Below, one piece after another: positions 9,353-17,836 of a DNA stretch of 44,278 nt. The notes under the pieces were generated by a model. The model was given only the letters and a program-made list of their open reading frames with translations. It did no database searches and had not been told where the DNA came from. Position 1 is the first letter of the stretch; every line of letters starts with the position of its first letter. Origin of the DNA: an uncultured Oleispira sp. (GTDB taxonomy: Bacteria > Pseudomonadota > Gammaproteobacteria > Pseudomonadales > Oceanobacteraceae); assembly GCA_913061415.1 (NCBI GenBank), contig CAJXUD010000020.1, forward strand, positions 1 to 44,278. The letters are read 5' to 3'. The position numbers and the translations under genes were made by a program.

Positions 9353-10218
9353 CTGGTATGCAGTTGAGAGTTATCGATTTGAGAGCTATTAATTGGATCT
9401 TCCAGATCCTGCTCATTCTTTTTTTTGCTCTTTTCTAGCTTTTTATTTTCTAAAAGCGCTTTTTCTAGAGCTTCTTGTTCCAGAGCTATCTGTTCTAGAA
9501 CATGCTCGTCAGGGCGTAAAAATTCCAAAATTAAGCGACCGATGAAGTTTTCATCTGTACTTTGGCGAAGCGACTTAATGGCGTTGCTAAAGGTTGGTTC
9601 ACCGATATCTTTGGCGCGGCGGGTAAATAAGCGCTCACTGTATTGCGGAGTAAATTCTGGATGACCTTGAAAAGTGACAATATGCTGGCCAATAGTAAAG
9701 CCTGCGTGAGGGCAAAAATCATCACTTATAAAATTATGTGCTGTCGCTGGCAGCTTAACGACTTGATCTTTATGGCTGTATATTAAATCTAAGTATTTAG
9801 GCAAAGGCTGTGCAAACGGAGAATCGGAAACCGTCAATAGTGAACGTACACCAAGCCCCCAACCTTTATCACTTTGTTCTACTTTGCCACCGAGTGCCTG
9901 TGCAATGATTTGATGCCCAAAACACACCCCTAAAACTTTGGCTTGTGCTTTGTCAGCCTCGACAATCCACTTCGAAAGCGGCTCTATCCAAGCATGGTCT
10001 TCATACGCTCCCGCCTTTGATCCCGTAATAACATAGGCATCACACTCATCTAAAAATAAAGGCAGTTCGCCTTGCTGAACTTGATAATAGATAAATTCAA
10101 GTTTGAGGCCTGTGCACTCTAACTGAGTAAAATATTGTTCAAACATCAAACCGTATGAACCATATTGTTTAATTAGGTCGTCGTACAAAACATCTGTTTC
10201 TAATAATCCAATGCGCAT
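9349..10218 (-). CDS. Class I glutamine amidotransferase-like protein
   Basis: This 289-residue protein has a complete class I glutamine amidotransferase triad: C99 in GVCFGHQ, and H186 and E188 in GHPEF. Stand-alone members (GuaA-N-like, COG0518) hydrolyse glutamine or gamma-glutamyl bonds; the acceptor here cannot be deduced. Residues from about 240 onward are an extra charged, Glu/Lys/Leu-rich tail with a coiled-coil look (repeated EQ-A-LE-AL pattern), absent from typical members of about 235-245 residues. The start has AAGGAA upstream. No synthetase partner is next to it; the next gene on this strand is the DUF3820 gene 85 nt upstream. It shares its terminal CTAG with the convergent thioesterase gene. 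Confidence 0.82.
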   Translation of the reverse strand: MRIGLLETDVLYDDLIKQYGSYGLMFEQYFTQLECTGLKLEFIYYQVQQGELPLFLDECDAYVITGSKAGAYEDHAWIEPLSKWIVEADKAQAKVLGVCFGHQIIAQALGGKVEQSDKGWGLGVRSLLTVSDSPFAQPLPKYLDLIYSHKDQVVKLPATAHNFISDDFCPHAGFTIGQHIVTFQGHPEFTPQYSERLFTRRAKDIGEPTFSNAIKSLRQSTDENFIGRLILEFLRPDEHVLEQIALEQEALEKALLENKKLEKSKKKNEQDLEDPINSSQIDNSQLHTS

Positions 10219-10303
10219 ATCTAAATTCCTTCTTGCATCTAATCAGCTCTAATTAAGGTTCATACTGATTTTTCTTAATAATTCCATTAAAAGAAAAATG
10301 CGG

Positions 10304-10573
10304 CTAATGACGTGTTTGTGAATCATTAGCAATAAATTGACTCGCATCTTTTTTCTTCAATGGTTCAATAATGTGCTCTAGGCCGTTAATCTTTACCTCT
10401 AAAGCCAAAGCAAGCAGCATGCCTAAGCGACCTTCAGGAAAGCCTTTTTTAGCAAACCAGAGCAGGTATTCTTCAGGTACATCAATAATCACTCGACCTT
10501 GATATTTGCCAAACGGCATATGCTGGTTGGCCAGTGCTAATAAATCTTCTTTTTCAAACATCGTGATAAACAT
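10304..10573 (-). CDS. DUF3820 small protein (putative quorum-sensing-regulated factor family)
   Basis: This 89-residue protein matches the DUF3820 family by FGKYQGRVIIDVPEEYLLWFAKKGFPEGRLG, shown here across its conserved parts FGKYQG, VPEEYL and FPEGRLG. The family is widespread in gammaproteobacteria, and one Pseudomonas member was described as quorum-regulated. Biochemical function is unknown. Two starts are possible: M1 (10573) and M5 (10561), and homologues usually begin close to M5 (MFEKEDL). The ribosome binding signals are weak for both. It lies upstream of the amidotransferase gene on the same strand and divergently from the SlyD-like gene. Confidence 0.72.
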   Translation of the reverse strand: MFITMFEKEDLLALANQHMPFGKYQGRVIIDVPEEYLLWFAKKGFPEGRLGMLLALALEVKINGLEHIIEPLKKKDASQFIANDSQTRH

Positions 10574-10604
10574 CTTTTGATAGCTGACTTTCCCATAGTA
10601 TCAC

Positions 10605-10633
10605 TTGCGAAAATCTTGTGCTTTACCGATACT
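10605..10633 (+). promoter_or_regulatory. Sigma-70-type promoter of the SlyD-like gene
   Basis: TTGCGA (10605-10610) and GATACT (10628-10633) are separated by 17 bases. Transcription would begin about 20 bases before the translation start, leaving a short leader with AAGGAG. Confidence 0.5.
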
Positions 10634-10659
10634 AGCGCCTTTTTATGAAGGAGCCCATC

Positions 10660-11142
10660 ATGGCCATTGCAAAAGACACAGTTGTTCAATTTCATTACAC
10701 ATTAAAAGATGCCGACGGTACTGTAATTGAAGCCTCTCATGGTAATGAACCAATGGCCTATCTTCACGGACATGGCAATATCATACCTGGGTTGGAAGAC
10801 GCGATGATCGGCAAAGAAGCGGGGGATGAGTTCACGGCTACCGTTGCACCAGAAAATGCATACGGCCAGCGTGATGAAACTGCCATTCAGCGTATTCCAG
10901 CGAAGCACCTACAGGGCGCTAAAAAATGGAAGAAAGGCATGGTTGCTCATGTAGAGACTGATCAAGGGCCACGCCAGGTAACGGTACTTAAAGTCGGTAA
11001 GTTTATGGTTGATGTTGATGCCAACCACCCATTTGCGGGTAAAGAGTTAACATTTGAAGTAAAAGTCGAAGAAATGCGTCCAGCAACCGCAGAAGAAATA
11101 CAGCACGGCCATGCTCACGGCATTGGCGGTCATCAGCACTAG
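10660..11142 (+). CDS. FKBP-type peptidyl-prolyl isomerase, SlyD-like (first copy)
   Basis: This 160-residue protein is a SlyD-type FKBP: a prolyl isomerase with an inserted flap (IF) chaperone domain and a histidine-rich tail. Visible landmarks are YTLKDADGTVI, GHGNIIPGLEDAMIGKEAGDE, APENAYGQRD, the IF segment around residues 70-120, NHPFAGKELTFEV, and the tail HGHAHGIGGHQH, which could bind nickel or other metals. I chose ATG at 10660 rather than an in-frame ATG at 10645 because AAGGAG (10648-10653) lies between them with ideal 6-nt spacing, and homologues start MxIAKDT. A paralogue is encoded at 21726-22208. Confidence 0.9.
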   Translation: MAIAKDTVVQFHYTLKDADGTVIEASHGNEPMAYLHGHGNIIPGLEDAMIGKEAGDEFTATVAPENAYGQRDETAIQRIPAKHLQGAKKWKKGMVAHVETDQGPRQVTVLKVGKFMVDVDANHPFAGKELTFEVKVEEMRPATAEEIQHGHAHGIGGHQH

Positions 11143-11159
11143 TTCATTTAATAAGAAAA

Positions 11160-11187
11160 TTGGTAATTAGCAGAGCTGGTCTATACT
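11160..11187 (+). promoter_or_regulatory. Probable promoter of the PilZ-GGDEF/EAL operon
   Basis: TTGGTA (11160-11165) and TATACT (11182-11187) are separated by 16 bases, about 30 nt before the PilZ gene start. Confidence 0.45.
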
Positions 11188-11217
11188 AAAACTAATAAAA
11201 TAGTATTTAGGGATATT

Positions 11218-11901
11218 ATGGATCAAGCTCTGCAGACCCATACCGCGTTACCGATTCACTCTTTAGAAGATTCACTGCGCTTAGGTCAGAGTCTTCACCT
11301 AGAGTTTGAAGGCTTGCCAGCACTCAGTGGCGGTTATCATTTGTGGGGAATTTGCCCCAATCAATCAATCATGGTTTCGGCGCCACAGCTGGAGCTTAGT
11401 GATGCGCTCATAGACTTGTCTGTAAAAGCTCGATTATTCATAGAACAACTGGATAGTGCCTGTGCCTTTCGGACTACGGTATCTAATGTTTGCCCACAAC
11501 CCTCTCCTTATCTGCATATCGCAATGCCAAGCAGCATTGTTTCGGGAGAAATGCGCCGAAATAACCGAGCAAACGTCCGCTTAGCCTGTGTACTAAACTA
11601 CTCAGATGGCCGAGATAACAGCTCAATCAGTCCTGGATTAAATACAATTAAGGCGAAAATGGTTGATGCTAGTATTTGTGGTTGCCGCATCGATACCACT
11701 GCAAATGACCTGAAGGTTGGCGATAATATCACGATGACCTTAGAGATCAGGGTCTTTGGTATTGTTCAGATAATCGATTTAACGGCAATGATTCGATCGC
11801 GTACAGAAACAGCAGTAGGATATTCATTAGGTGCCCAATTTCTAGAAATCAAAGATTGCCACCGAATTGCGTTAAGCAGTTATTTATTGAAACACGCTTA
11901 A
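11218..11901 (+). CDS. PilZ-domain c-di-GMP receptor, YcgR-like
   Basis: This 227-residue protein has an N-terminal YcgR-like beta domain (about 20-105) and a C-terminal PilZ domain. The c-di-GMP-binding elements are present: the arginine-rich loop MRRNNRANVR (about 112-121) and the D-x-S-x-x-G strand DASICG (about 149). Such proteins change behaviour on binding c-di-GMP, commonly braking flagella or altering surface attachment. AGGGA at 11209-11213 precedes the ATG with a short spacer. The next gene, 36 nt downstream at the preferred start, makes and breaks c-di-GMP, so the pair looks like an enzyme plus its local receptor. No flagellar genes are nearby. Confidence 0.85.
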   Translation: MDQALQTHTALPIHSLEDSLRLGQSLHLEFEGLPALSGGYHLWGICPNQSIMVSAPQLELSDALIDLSVKARLFIEQLDSACAFRTTVSNVCPQPSPYLHIAMPSSIVSGEMRRNNRANVRLACVLNYSDGRDNSSISPGLNTIKAKMVDASICGCRIDTTANDLKVGDNITMTLEIRVFGIVQIIDLTAMIRSRTETAVGYSLGAQFLEIKDCHRIALSSYLLKHA

Positions 11902-11937
11902 GATGCAGTTTAAGCCGAAAAACGTTGTAGGATGGGC

Positions 11938-14913
11938 ATGCAAAAAAAGCTAAATTCACCACAATCTACAAGTTTGACTCAAATAAGTGACCCGCTCGTA
12001 GACTGGGAAGTAGATTTGAATGCCGGCTTAATACACTGTTCCTCAAATCTTATGGATCGGGCTGGTGGTTTATTAAGCGAAAAGACGTTTTCTATTGATT
12101 GGCTACTGAAAAGAATACATCCACAAGACCTTGCTCAAGTTTCTGCGCTTACACAAAAATATCTTCAACAACCAGCGCGCCCACAAAGCCTGACGTTTAG
12201 AGTTCAAAGCGAAAGTCAGCAGTACCTCAGTATCATATGCCATGGAGCATTAACCCATAAAGGCAGTAAAAAAATACAAGGTGTCGTGATTTTTTTAGAG
12301 GAAGATAAGCAGCCTGATCACAGTTTCAATCTATTTTTACGGCTAGAACGCCTTGTAATGACGCTATCGCAAAAATTTCTCACTGTAAAACACTCTCAAA
12401 TTGATGAAGTACTTAATACGAGTCTCAAACAGCTAAAAGAAAAGCTGGGGGCAAATTTTAGTTGTCTAATGTATTGCGGGAATCAAAATACTAGTACGCC
12501 TTTAAATATCTATGGATCTGGCGAAAATGAGGACTTAAAAGGGCATTCGAAGGAAGCGTTAAATAGTCTCGATTTTGGTCATTTAAATAATCTATTTTCG
12601 ACAGAATCAGCTCTGTTCTTACCCAGTGACGCACTATCGAATGCCCCTTTACAGCAGCAATTGCTGGCTGCAATGAATGCACCTTATGCAATAGTGCTGC
12701 CATTACAGGGTGAGCGTTTAGGGTGGGGGTGTTTATTGTTAGGCTTTAAAAACAGTATAGAGAACTGGCGACAAGACGATACAAGTTTGATTCGCAGTAT
12801 GGCTGATATCTTTTTTGCTACCCTTGATCGAAAAAGTGTAAATGCTGAATTACAAGCAAGACAAGAACAGCTATTAGAGAGCCAAGCGGTCGCTAAAATT
12901 GGCAGTTGGTCTTTAGCTAACAGTAGTGAGTTTTTAAAATGCAGTCCTGAAGTATTTAAAATTTTTGAATTAGAAGAATCTGAGGATATTAATTTTGAGT
13001 TATTTCTCACCTTCGTCCACCCTGATGACCGGCAGAATGCCGCGGAAGTCATCGGGCAATCGATAGAAGAGCAAGTCCCTTATAGCTTTGTTTATCGAAT
13101 ATACTCGACCTCGGGAGCGTTGAAGTATGTCCAAGGCCGAGGGAAAGCAGTGCTCGATCATAACGGCAAGTTACTCAGACGAATTGGCTCTGTGCTTGAT
13201 GTAACAGAACACAAGCAAGCCGAGGAAAGAAATAGACTGGCTGCGATCATGTTCGAGTCGACCCAAGAAGGGTCTTTAATCACAGATAAAGACACCAATA
13301 TTATTGGGGTGAATAAGGCCTTTAGTGCCATTACTGGCTATAGCGAAAAAGATGCTCTGGGCAACAGGCCCACATTATTAAGTTCAGGGCTGCAGTCAAA
13401 AGAATTTTACGCGCGGATGAAAAATAGTTTAGACAAAACGGGAAGCTGGGAAGGCGAGATTTGCAATAAACGTAAAAATGGCGATATTTATCCCGAATGG
13501 TTATCGATTAAAAATGTATTTGATGAAAACGATGAAATCATCAATAGAATTGCAGTTTTTTCAGATATTAGTCATCTTAAAAATACAGAAAAACAAATTG
13601 AACAGCTCTCCCATACCGATCAGCTCACTGGATTGCCGAATCGATTATTATTCCATTCTCGTTTAACGCACTCAATAGAAATAGCGAAACGCAATAAATA
13701 CCGATTAGCGGTCATGTACATAGATCTAGACCACTTTAAAAATGTTAATGATAGCCTTGGTCATTCTATTGGTGATGATGTCTTACTCATGGTTGCCGAA
13801 CGCTTACGCAAACGGATTCGTGAGTCAGATACATTGGCCCGCATTGGCGGTGATGAATTTGTATTGTTATTAGAGCAAGTTGACGAAATAGGGCATGTTG
13901 CCTCAGTCGCACAATCCATATTAGAGCTTATGGCAGAGCCTTTTGAATTTGTCGATGGTAAAACCATTTTCTTGGGCGTAAGTATTGGCGTTAGTTTTTA
14001 TCCCACAGATGGAGTCTCGGCTACGGAGCTGATTAGCCATGCCGATGCTGCAGTTACTCAAGTTAAAGATAATGGCCGTAATGGCGTTCATTTTTATACT
14101 TTGGAGCTAACTGAAGTTGCTCAAGCAAAAATGAAGCTCGAAAGTGAGTTGCGTCGGGCGCTCGTGAATAAAAGTGAATTACAGCTTTATTATCAGCCAC
14201 AAGTCGATATGACTGATGGTCGTATTGTGGGCGCTGAAGCATTATTACGCTGGCATCATCCTGTTGATGGAATTATTTCGCCCATGCTGTTCTTACCTGT
14301 TGCAGAGCGAAGTGGGCTGATGGCCTCGATCGATTATTGGGTACTAGAAACGGCTTGTCTGCAGCAAGCGAATTGGCGAGCAAGTGATTTATCCCCCTTT
14401 ATTCTCGCGATAAATATTACTAAATACAGTTTTATGGATGTGAGTTTCTTATCTCGGCTGAATGAAATTATTGAAAGAACGGGTGTGGATCCAAGAACGA
14501 TCGAGTTAGAAATAACAGAAGGGGCCTTAATAGAACCCAGTCCACTGGTTATTCAAACCATCGCAGAATTAAAGCGGAAGGGATTTACTTTAGCGATTGA
14601 TGACTTTGGAACGGGGTATTCATCTTTAGCGTATTTGCAGCGCTTTAATGTCGATAAGTTAAAAATTGATCGAAGCTTTGTTAAAGACGTTTTAACCGAT
14701 ACTCAAGGTGAGGCAATCACCAATGCAATTATCTTAATGGCTAAAAGTTTGAAACTGAAAATTCTAGCGGAAGGGGTTGAAAATAATGAGCAATTGGCAA
14801 TTTTGAAAGCTAAAGGCTGTGAGGTATATCAAGGGTTTTATTTTTCTAAACCTGTGCCAGTAAAAGACTTTGAAGCACTTGTGCGTGGACAGAAACCTTG
14901 TCAGTCGTGTTGA
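11938..14913 (+). CDS. PAS/GAF/PAS sensor with GGDEF and EAL domains (c-di-GMP turnover)
   Basis: This protein of about 991 residues is a soluble c-di-GMP enzyme with several sensor modules. In order: a PAS-like region (about 15-125), a GAF domain (about 140-300), a PAS with PAC motif (about 310-435), a second PAS (about 436-560), GGDEF (about 563-725) and EAL (about 735-985). The cyclase active site is intact, RIGGDEF with GGDEF at 637-641, and an inhibitory RxxD site (RESD) lies five residues before it. The phosphodiesterase signature EALLR (about 767) and later motifs NITKYSF, ELEITEGA and DDFGTGYSS are also intact, so both activities are possible. I prefer ATG 11938 over 11932, because TAGGA at 11928-11932 then sits at proper spacing. 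Confidence 0.9.
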   Translation: MQKKLNSPQSTSLTQISDPLVDWEVDLNAGLIHCSSNLMDRAGGLLSEKTFSIDWLLKRIHPQDLAQVSALTQKYLQQPARPQSLTFRVQSESQQYLSIICHGALTHKGSKKIQGVVIFLEEDKQPDHSFNLFLRLERLVMTLSQKFLTVKHSQIDEVLNTSLKQLKEKLGANFSCLMYCGNQNTSTPLNIYGSGENEDLKGHSKEALNSLDFGHLNNLFSTESALFLPSDALSNAPLQQQLLAAMNAPYAIVLPLQGERLGWGCLLLGFKNSIENWRQDDTSLIRSMADIFFATLDRKSVNAELQARQEQLLESQAVAKIGSWSLANSSEFLKCSPEVFKIFELEESEDINFELFLTFVHPDDRQNAAEVIGQSIEEQVPYSFVYRIYSTSGALKYVQGRGKAVLDHNGKLLRRIGSVLDVTEHKQAEERNRLAAIMFESTQEGSLITDKDTNIIGVNKAFSAITGYSEKDALGNRPTLLSSGLQSKEFYARMKNSLDKTGSWEGEICNKRKNGDIYPEWLSIKNVFDENDEIINRIAVFSDISHLKNTEKQIEQLSHTDQLTGLPNRLLFHSRLTHSIEIAKRNKYRLAVMYIDLDHFKNVNDSLGHSIGDDVLLMVAERLRKRIRESDTLARIGGDEFVLLLEQVDEIGHVASVAQSILELMAEPFEFVDGKTIFLGVSIGVSFYPTDGVSATELISHADAAVTQVKDNGRNGVHFYTLELTEVAQAKMKLESELRRALVNKSELQLYYQPQVDMTDGRIVGAEALLRWHHPVDGIISPMLFLPVAERSGLMASIDYWVLETACLQQANWRASDLSPFILAINITKYSFMDVSFLSRLNEIIERTGVDPRTIELEITEGALIEPSPLVIQTIAELKRKGFTLAIDDFGTGYSSLAYLQRFNVDKLKIDRSFVKDVLTDTQGEAITNAIILMAKSLKLKILAEGVENNEQLAILKAKGCEVYQGFYFSKPVPVKDFEALVRGQKPCQSC

Positions 14914-14967
14914 AGGCTTCACGTAAAGCTGGCATGTAAAATAGACACGTAAAAGTGACACACAAAA

Positions 14968-15005
14968 AAGCCCAGTCTAAAGTAAGATTATTTTAGACTG
15001 GGCTT
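14968..15005 (-). terminator. Rho-independent terminator downstream of ppnP, possibly bidirectional
   Basis: AAGCCCAGTCTAAA (14968-14981) pairs perfectly with TTTAGACTGGGCTT (14992-15005) around a 10-nt loop. Read on the minus strand the stem runs into six T residues, fitting termination of ppnP; read on the plus strand the T-run is weak. A second inverted repeat, CTTTTAGAGG (15010-15019) with CCTCTAAAAG (15055-15064), lies between this stem and ppnP. Confidence 0.8.
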
Positions 15006-15082
15006 CATGCTTTTAGAGGTTGGAGCTTTTAGTAAGCGTCTCTAATAAATAGAGCCTCTAAAAGAGCAGCGTATTCTCGGTA

Positions 15083-15364
15083 TTATTCGTAAGTACACAA
15101 ATAAGCAGTATCTGTTTTAACTTGAACGCCAAAGCTCACGTTAGCGTCAACGTTGAAGCTTTCACCAGCAGAGAATGTTTTCCATTCATCACTTCCCGGC
15201 AACTTAATAATTAAAGCGCCAGCAATCACGGTCATTACTTCTTTCTGACTCGTTCCGAATTCGTATTCACCAGCCGCCATAACACCTACAGTTGATGGAA
15301 GTTGTTCGCCTTTAAATGCGATAGATTTTACGTTGCCATCAAAATACTCATTTACATCAAACAT
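15083..15364 (-). CDS. ppnP: Pyrimidine/purine nucleoside phosphorylase PpnP
   Basis: This cupin-like protein of 93 residues belongs to the former DUF1255/YaiE family, now known as PpnP, which phosphorolyses a broad set of nucleosides to base plus ribose-1-phosphate. Matches to the family include [13 protein letters not shown] near the start, [32 protein letters not shown] and the terminal YLCTYE. I place the start at 15364 rather than 15370: AAGGA directly abuts the first ATG but is six bases from the second, and homologues start with similar spacing before NEYF. It is monocistronic and divergent from deaD. Confidence 0.93.
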   Translation of the reverse strand: MFDVNEYFDGNVKSIAFKGEQLPSTVGVMAAGEYEFGTSQKEVMTVIAGALIIKLPGSDEWKTFSAGESFNVDANVSFGVQVKTDTAYLCTYE

Positions 15365-15814
15365 AAACATTCCTTACTTGTTACAGAATTATGCCCCTTA
15401 TAAAGCAATTGCTTATTAAGAAAGCGGTTAAAAATTGGGCGCGAAGTATATCACAGTCTAACTAAGCGCATAATCTGACAAAATTCTACAAATTATGTAC
15501 ATCAAGAAGAAGCCTTTAAACAAAGGGGCTACAGCTCAAAAGTTTCTTATTAAAGAGCAAAGTTTGTGGAAATTATATCGAAAACTGACTAAATGGTAAC
15601 AAATTGTAGAAAAGAGACGATTTTATTTTAAAAGTGCGTATAATTCGCCTCTCTCAAATCTGCTGGTTTTTTTGGGCTAGGCAAAATTCAACATTCCGTT
15701 AGCTATATATTTCAAAATTTATAAGTTACGAACTGATCGTGTAGTGTGATCTGTTGTTGTTCGCGTATTGCTCAGCCCTAATTCCTGCCCTACGTATTAT
15801 TACAGGATGACGTG
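15365..15814. other. Divergent intergenic region with a long deaD leader
   Basis: These 450 bases hold the ppnP and deaD upstream regions. A clear -10 hexamer TATAAT is at 15639-15644 without a good -35, predicting a deaD leader of about 160 nt. E. coli csdA also has a long leader linked to cold regulation; the parallel is inference. A 34-codon open frame at 15495-15599 is discussed as a finding. I see no riboswitch I can name. Confidence 0.5.
15639..15644 (+). promoter_or_regulatory. -10 element for deaD
   Basis: A consensus TATAAT lies about 170 nt before the deaD start codon. The -35 position does not match consensus, so the promoter may depend on an activator or on a sequence outside the consensus. 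Confidence 0.4.
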
Positions 15815-17677
15815 ATGTCTGACACTCCAAAAACAACAGAAACCGCTACAGAAGTAGCTGAAGAACAAGGTCCAATGTTTAGCGATCTTGGCTTACCCGA
15901 AAACTTATTGCGTGTATTGGACGACATGGGCTATAAAAAGCCATCTCCAATTCAAGCACAAGCAATCCCACCTCTATTAGAAGGTAAGGATGTATTAGGT
16001 CTAGCACAAACAGGTACTGGTAAAACAGCTGCTTTCGCACTACCTATCTTGGCACGTACAGATGCTGCTAGCCGTACTCCTCAAGTATTGGTTCTTGCAC
16101 CGACTCGTGAACTTGCGATGCAGGTTGCTAAAGCGTGTGAAGATTATGCTAAATATACTCCAGGCATGAAAGTTGCCGCTGTATACGGTGGTCAAGACTA
16201 CGGTACACAGATTCGCGCAATCCGTGGTGGCGCTCAATGGATCGTTGGTACGCCTGGTCGTATCATGGATCACTTGAAGAAAGGCTCTTTGTCTTTAACT
16301 GATATTAAAGCAGTTATTCTAGACGAAGCTGATGAAATGCTACGTATGGGCTTCATCGACGACGTAGATTGGATCTTGGGTCACGCACCTAAAGAACGTC
16401 AGGTTGCTTTGTTCTCTGCAACTATGCCTAAGCAAATCAAGCACATTGCTTCTACGCACCTGAACAACCCAATCGAAATTAAAATCGAATCAAAAACAGC
16501 AACTGCTTCTACTATTGAACAGCGTTACTGGTTCGTTGGTGGTGCACATAAAAATGATGCATTGCTACGTATTACTGAAGTTGAAGATTGCGACGCGACG
16601 ATGGTTTTCGTTCGTACTAAGCAAGCAACAGAAGAAGTTGCTGATTTCATGAAAGCGAATGGCGTGAAATGTGAAGCTCTAAACGGCGACATTCCACAAG
16701 CCCAACGCGAGCGTGTTGTCGACAAGCTTAAGAAAGGCACGCTAGACATGATCGTTGCAACAGACGTTGCAGCACGTGGTCTTGATGTTGAGCGTATCTC
16801 TCACGTAATTAACTATGATATTCCTTTTGATGCTGAATCTTACGTTCACCGTATTGGCCGTACTGGTCGTGCCGGACGTTCTGGTAAAGCCATCATGTTC
16901 GTACGTGGTCGCGAGCGCCGTATGCTTAGCACGATTGAGCGTACTACTCGTCAGCGTATCGAAGAAATGCCTTTACCAACAGCTAAAGACGTAAACGCGG
17001 TTCGTCGCGAACGTTTTAAGGCAACCGTTGAAGGTACTATCGGTAATCCTCAAGCGGTCATGTTTAAAGAAATGATCAACGAGCTTGTTACAGATAAAGA
17101 ATTAGACGTTGTAGAAATTGCTTCTGCATTGGCTCACTTGGCACAAAACGGCATTCCATTATTCTTAAACGAAAATGAACGTGCTCGCCAGCCACAGCGT
17201 GAACGTACTGAGCGTGAAGATCGCGGAGATCGTCCACAGCGTGAACGTGCTCCTCGTAAGAGCCCAGGTGACGTAAGCACTAAAGCGATGCCACTTAAAG
17301 ATAGCCCAGATGTTGATATGGTTCGCTTCCGTATGGAAGTCGGTTACCAAGATGGCGTTAAGCCAGGCAACATCGTTGGCGCAATCGCAAACGAAGCCGA
17401 TCTTGAAAGCAAGTTCATTGGCCACATCGAAATCTTTGACGATTTCTCTATGGTTGATTTACCAGACGGCATGCCAGAAACGGTTATGTCTAAGCTTAAA
17501 GCGACTCGCATTTGTGGTCAGCCTTTGCACCTTCAAGTTGCAGATGGCGCTAAACCAGTAAATCGCAAGCCACCATCAGGTCGTCCTGCTGGCGGTAACC
17601 GTCGCCCAGGTAACGGCGATCGTCGTCCAGGCGGCCGCAGCGGTGGTGGTGATCGTCGTCCACGTCGTGATTCTTAA
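15815..17677 (+). CDS. deaD: ATP-dependent RNA helicase DeaD (CsdA)
   Basis: This DEAD-box helicase of about 620 residues is similar in length to E. coli DeaD (629) and probably acts in ribosome assembly and cold-related RNA unwinding. The Q motif region (FSDLGL, PSPIQAQAIP), AQTGTGKT, PTRELA, GTPGRI, DEADEML, SAT and HRIGRTGRAG are all present. The C-terminus has a DbpA-type RNA-binding domain (about 490-565) and arginine/glycine-rich tails, one between the domains and one at the end, suited to RNA contact. I chose ATG 15815 over the GTG at 15812 because CAGGA lies 7 nt before it. It is transcribed alone and followed by a strong terminator. Confidence 0.9.
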   Translation: MSDTPKTTETATEVAEEQGPMFSDLGLPENLLRVLDDMGYKKPSPIQAQAIPPLLEGKDVLGLAQTGTGKTAAFALPILARTDAASRTPQVLVLAPTRELAMQVAKACEDYAKYTPGMKVAAVYGGQDYGTQIRAIRGGAQWIVGTPGRIMDHLKKGSLSLTDIKAVILDEADEMLRMGFIDDVDWILGHAPKERQVALFSATMPKQIKHIASTHLNNPIEIKIESKTATASTIEQRYWFVGGAHKNDALLRITEVEDCDATMVFVRTKQATEEVADFMKANGVKCEALNGDIPQAQRERVVDKLKKGTLDMIVATDVAARGLDVERISHVINYDIPFDAESYVHRIGRTGRAGRSGKAIMFVRGRERRMLSTIERTTRQRIEEMPLPTAKDVNAVRRERFKATVEGTIGNPQAVMFKEMINELVTDKELDVVEIASALAHLAQNGIPLFLNENERARQPQRERTEREDRGDRPQRERAPRKSPGDVSTKAMPLKDSPDVDMVRFRMEVGYQDGVKPGNIVGAIANEADLESKFIGHIEIFDDFSMVDLPDGMPETVMSKLKATRICGQPLHLQVADGAKPVNRKPPSGRPAGGNRRPGNGDRRPGGRSGGGDRRPRRDS

Positions 17678-17736
17678 TATTAATTAAGAACCATGGCGAC
17701 AGTTAATCTTTAATTGGATTAGCTGACGATGAAAAG

Positions 17737-17771
17737 AAAGCCCGCATCTTGAAAGAGATGCGGGCTTTTTT
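17737..17771 (+). terminator. Rho-independent terminator of deaD
   Basis: AAAGCCCGCATCT (17737-17749) pairs with AGATGCGGGCTTT (17756-17768), loop of six, followed by a run of T. Confidence 0.9.
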
Positions 17772-17836
17772 GTGTCTGTGATAAGCTAAGCGCTTCGCGA
17801 AAAGTAATTTATTCAACGCAGGCAGAACAAAGTTCC

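Noticed and set aside
12684-13052. 122-codon minus-strand frame inside the GGDEF/EAL gene
   Set aside because: Antisense to PAS/GAF coding sequence, with Ser/Cys-rich composition typical of shadow frames.
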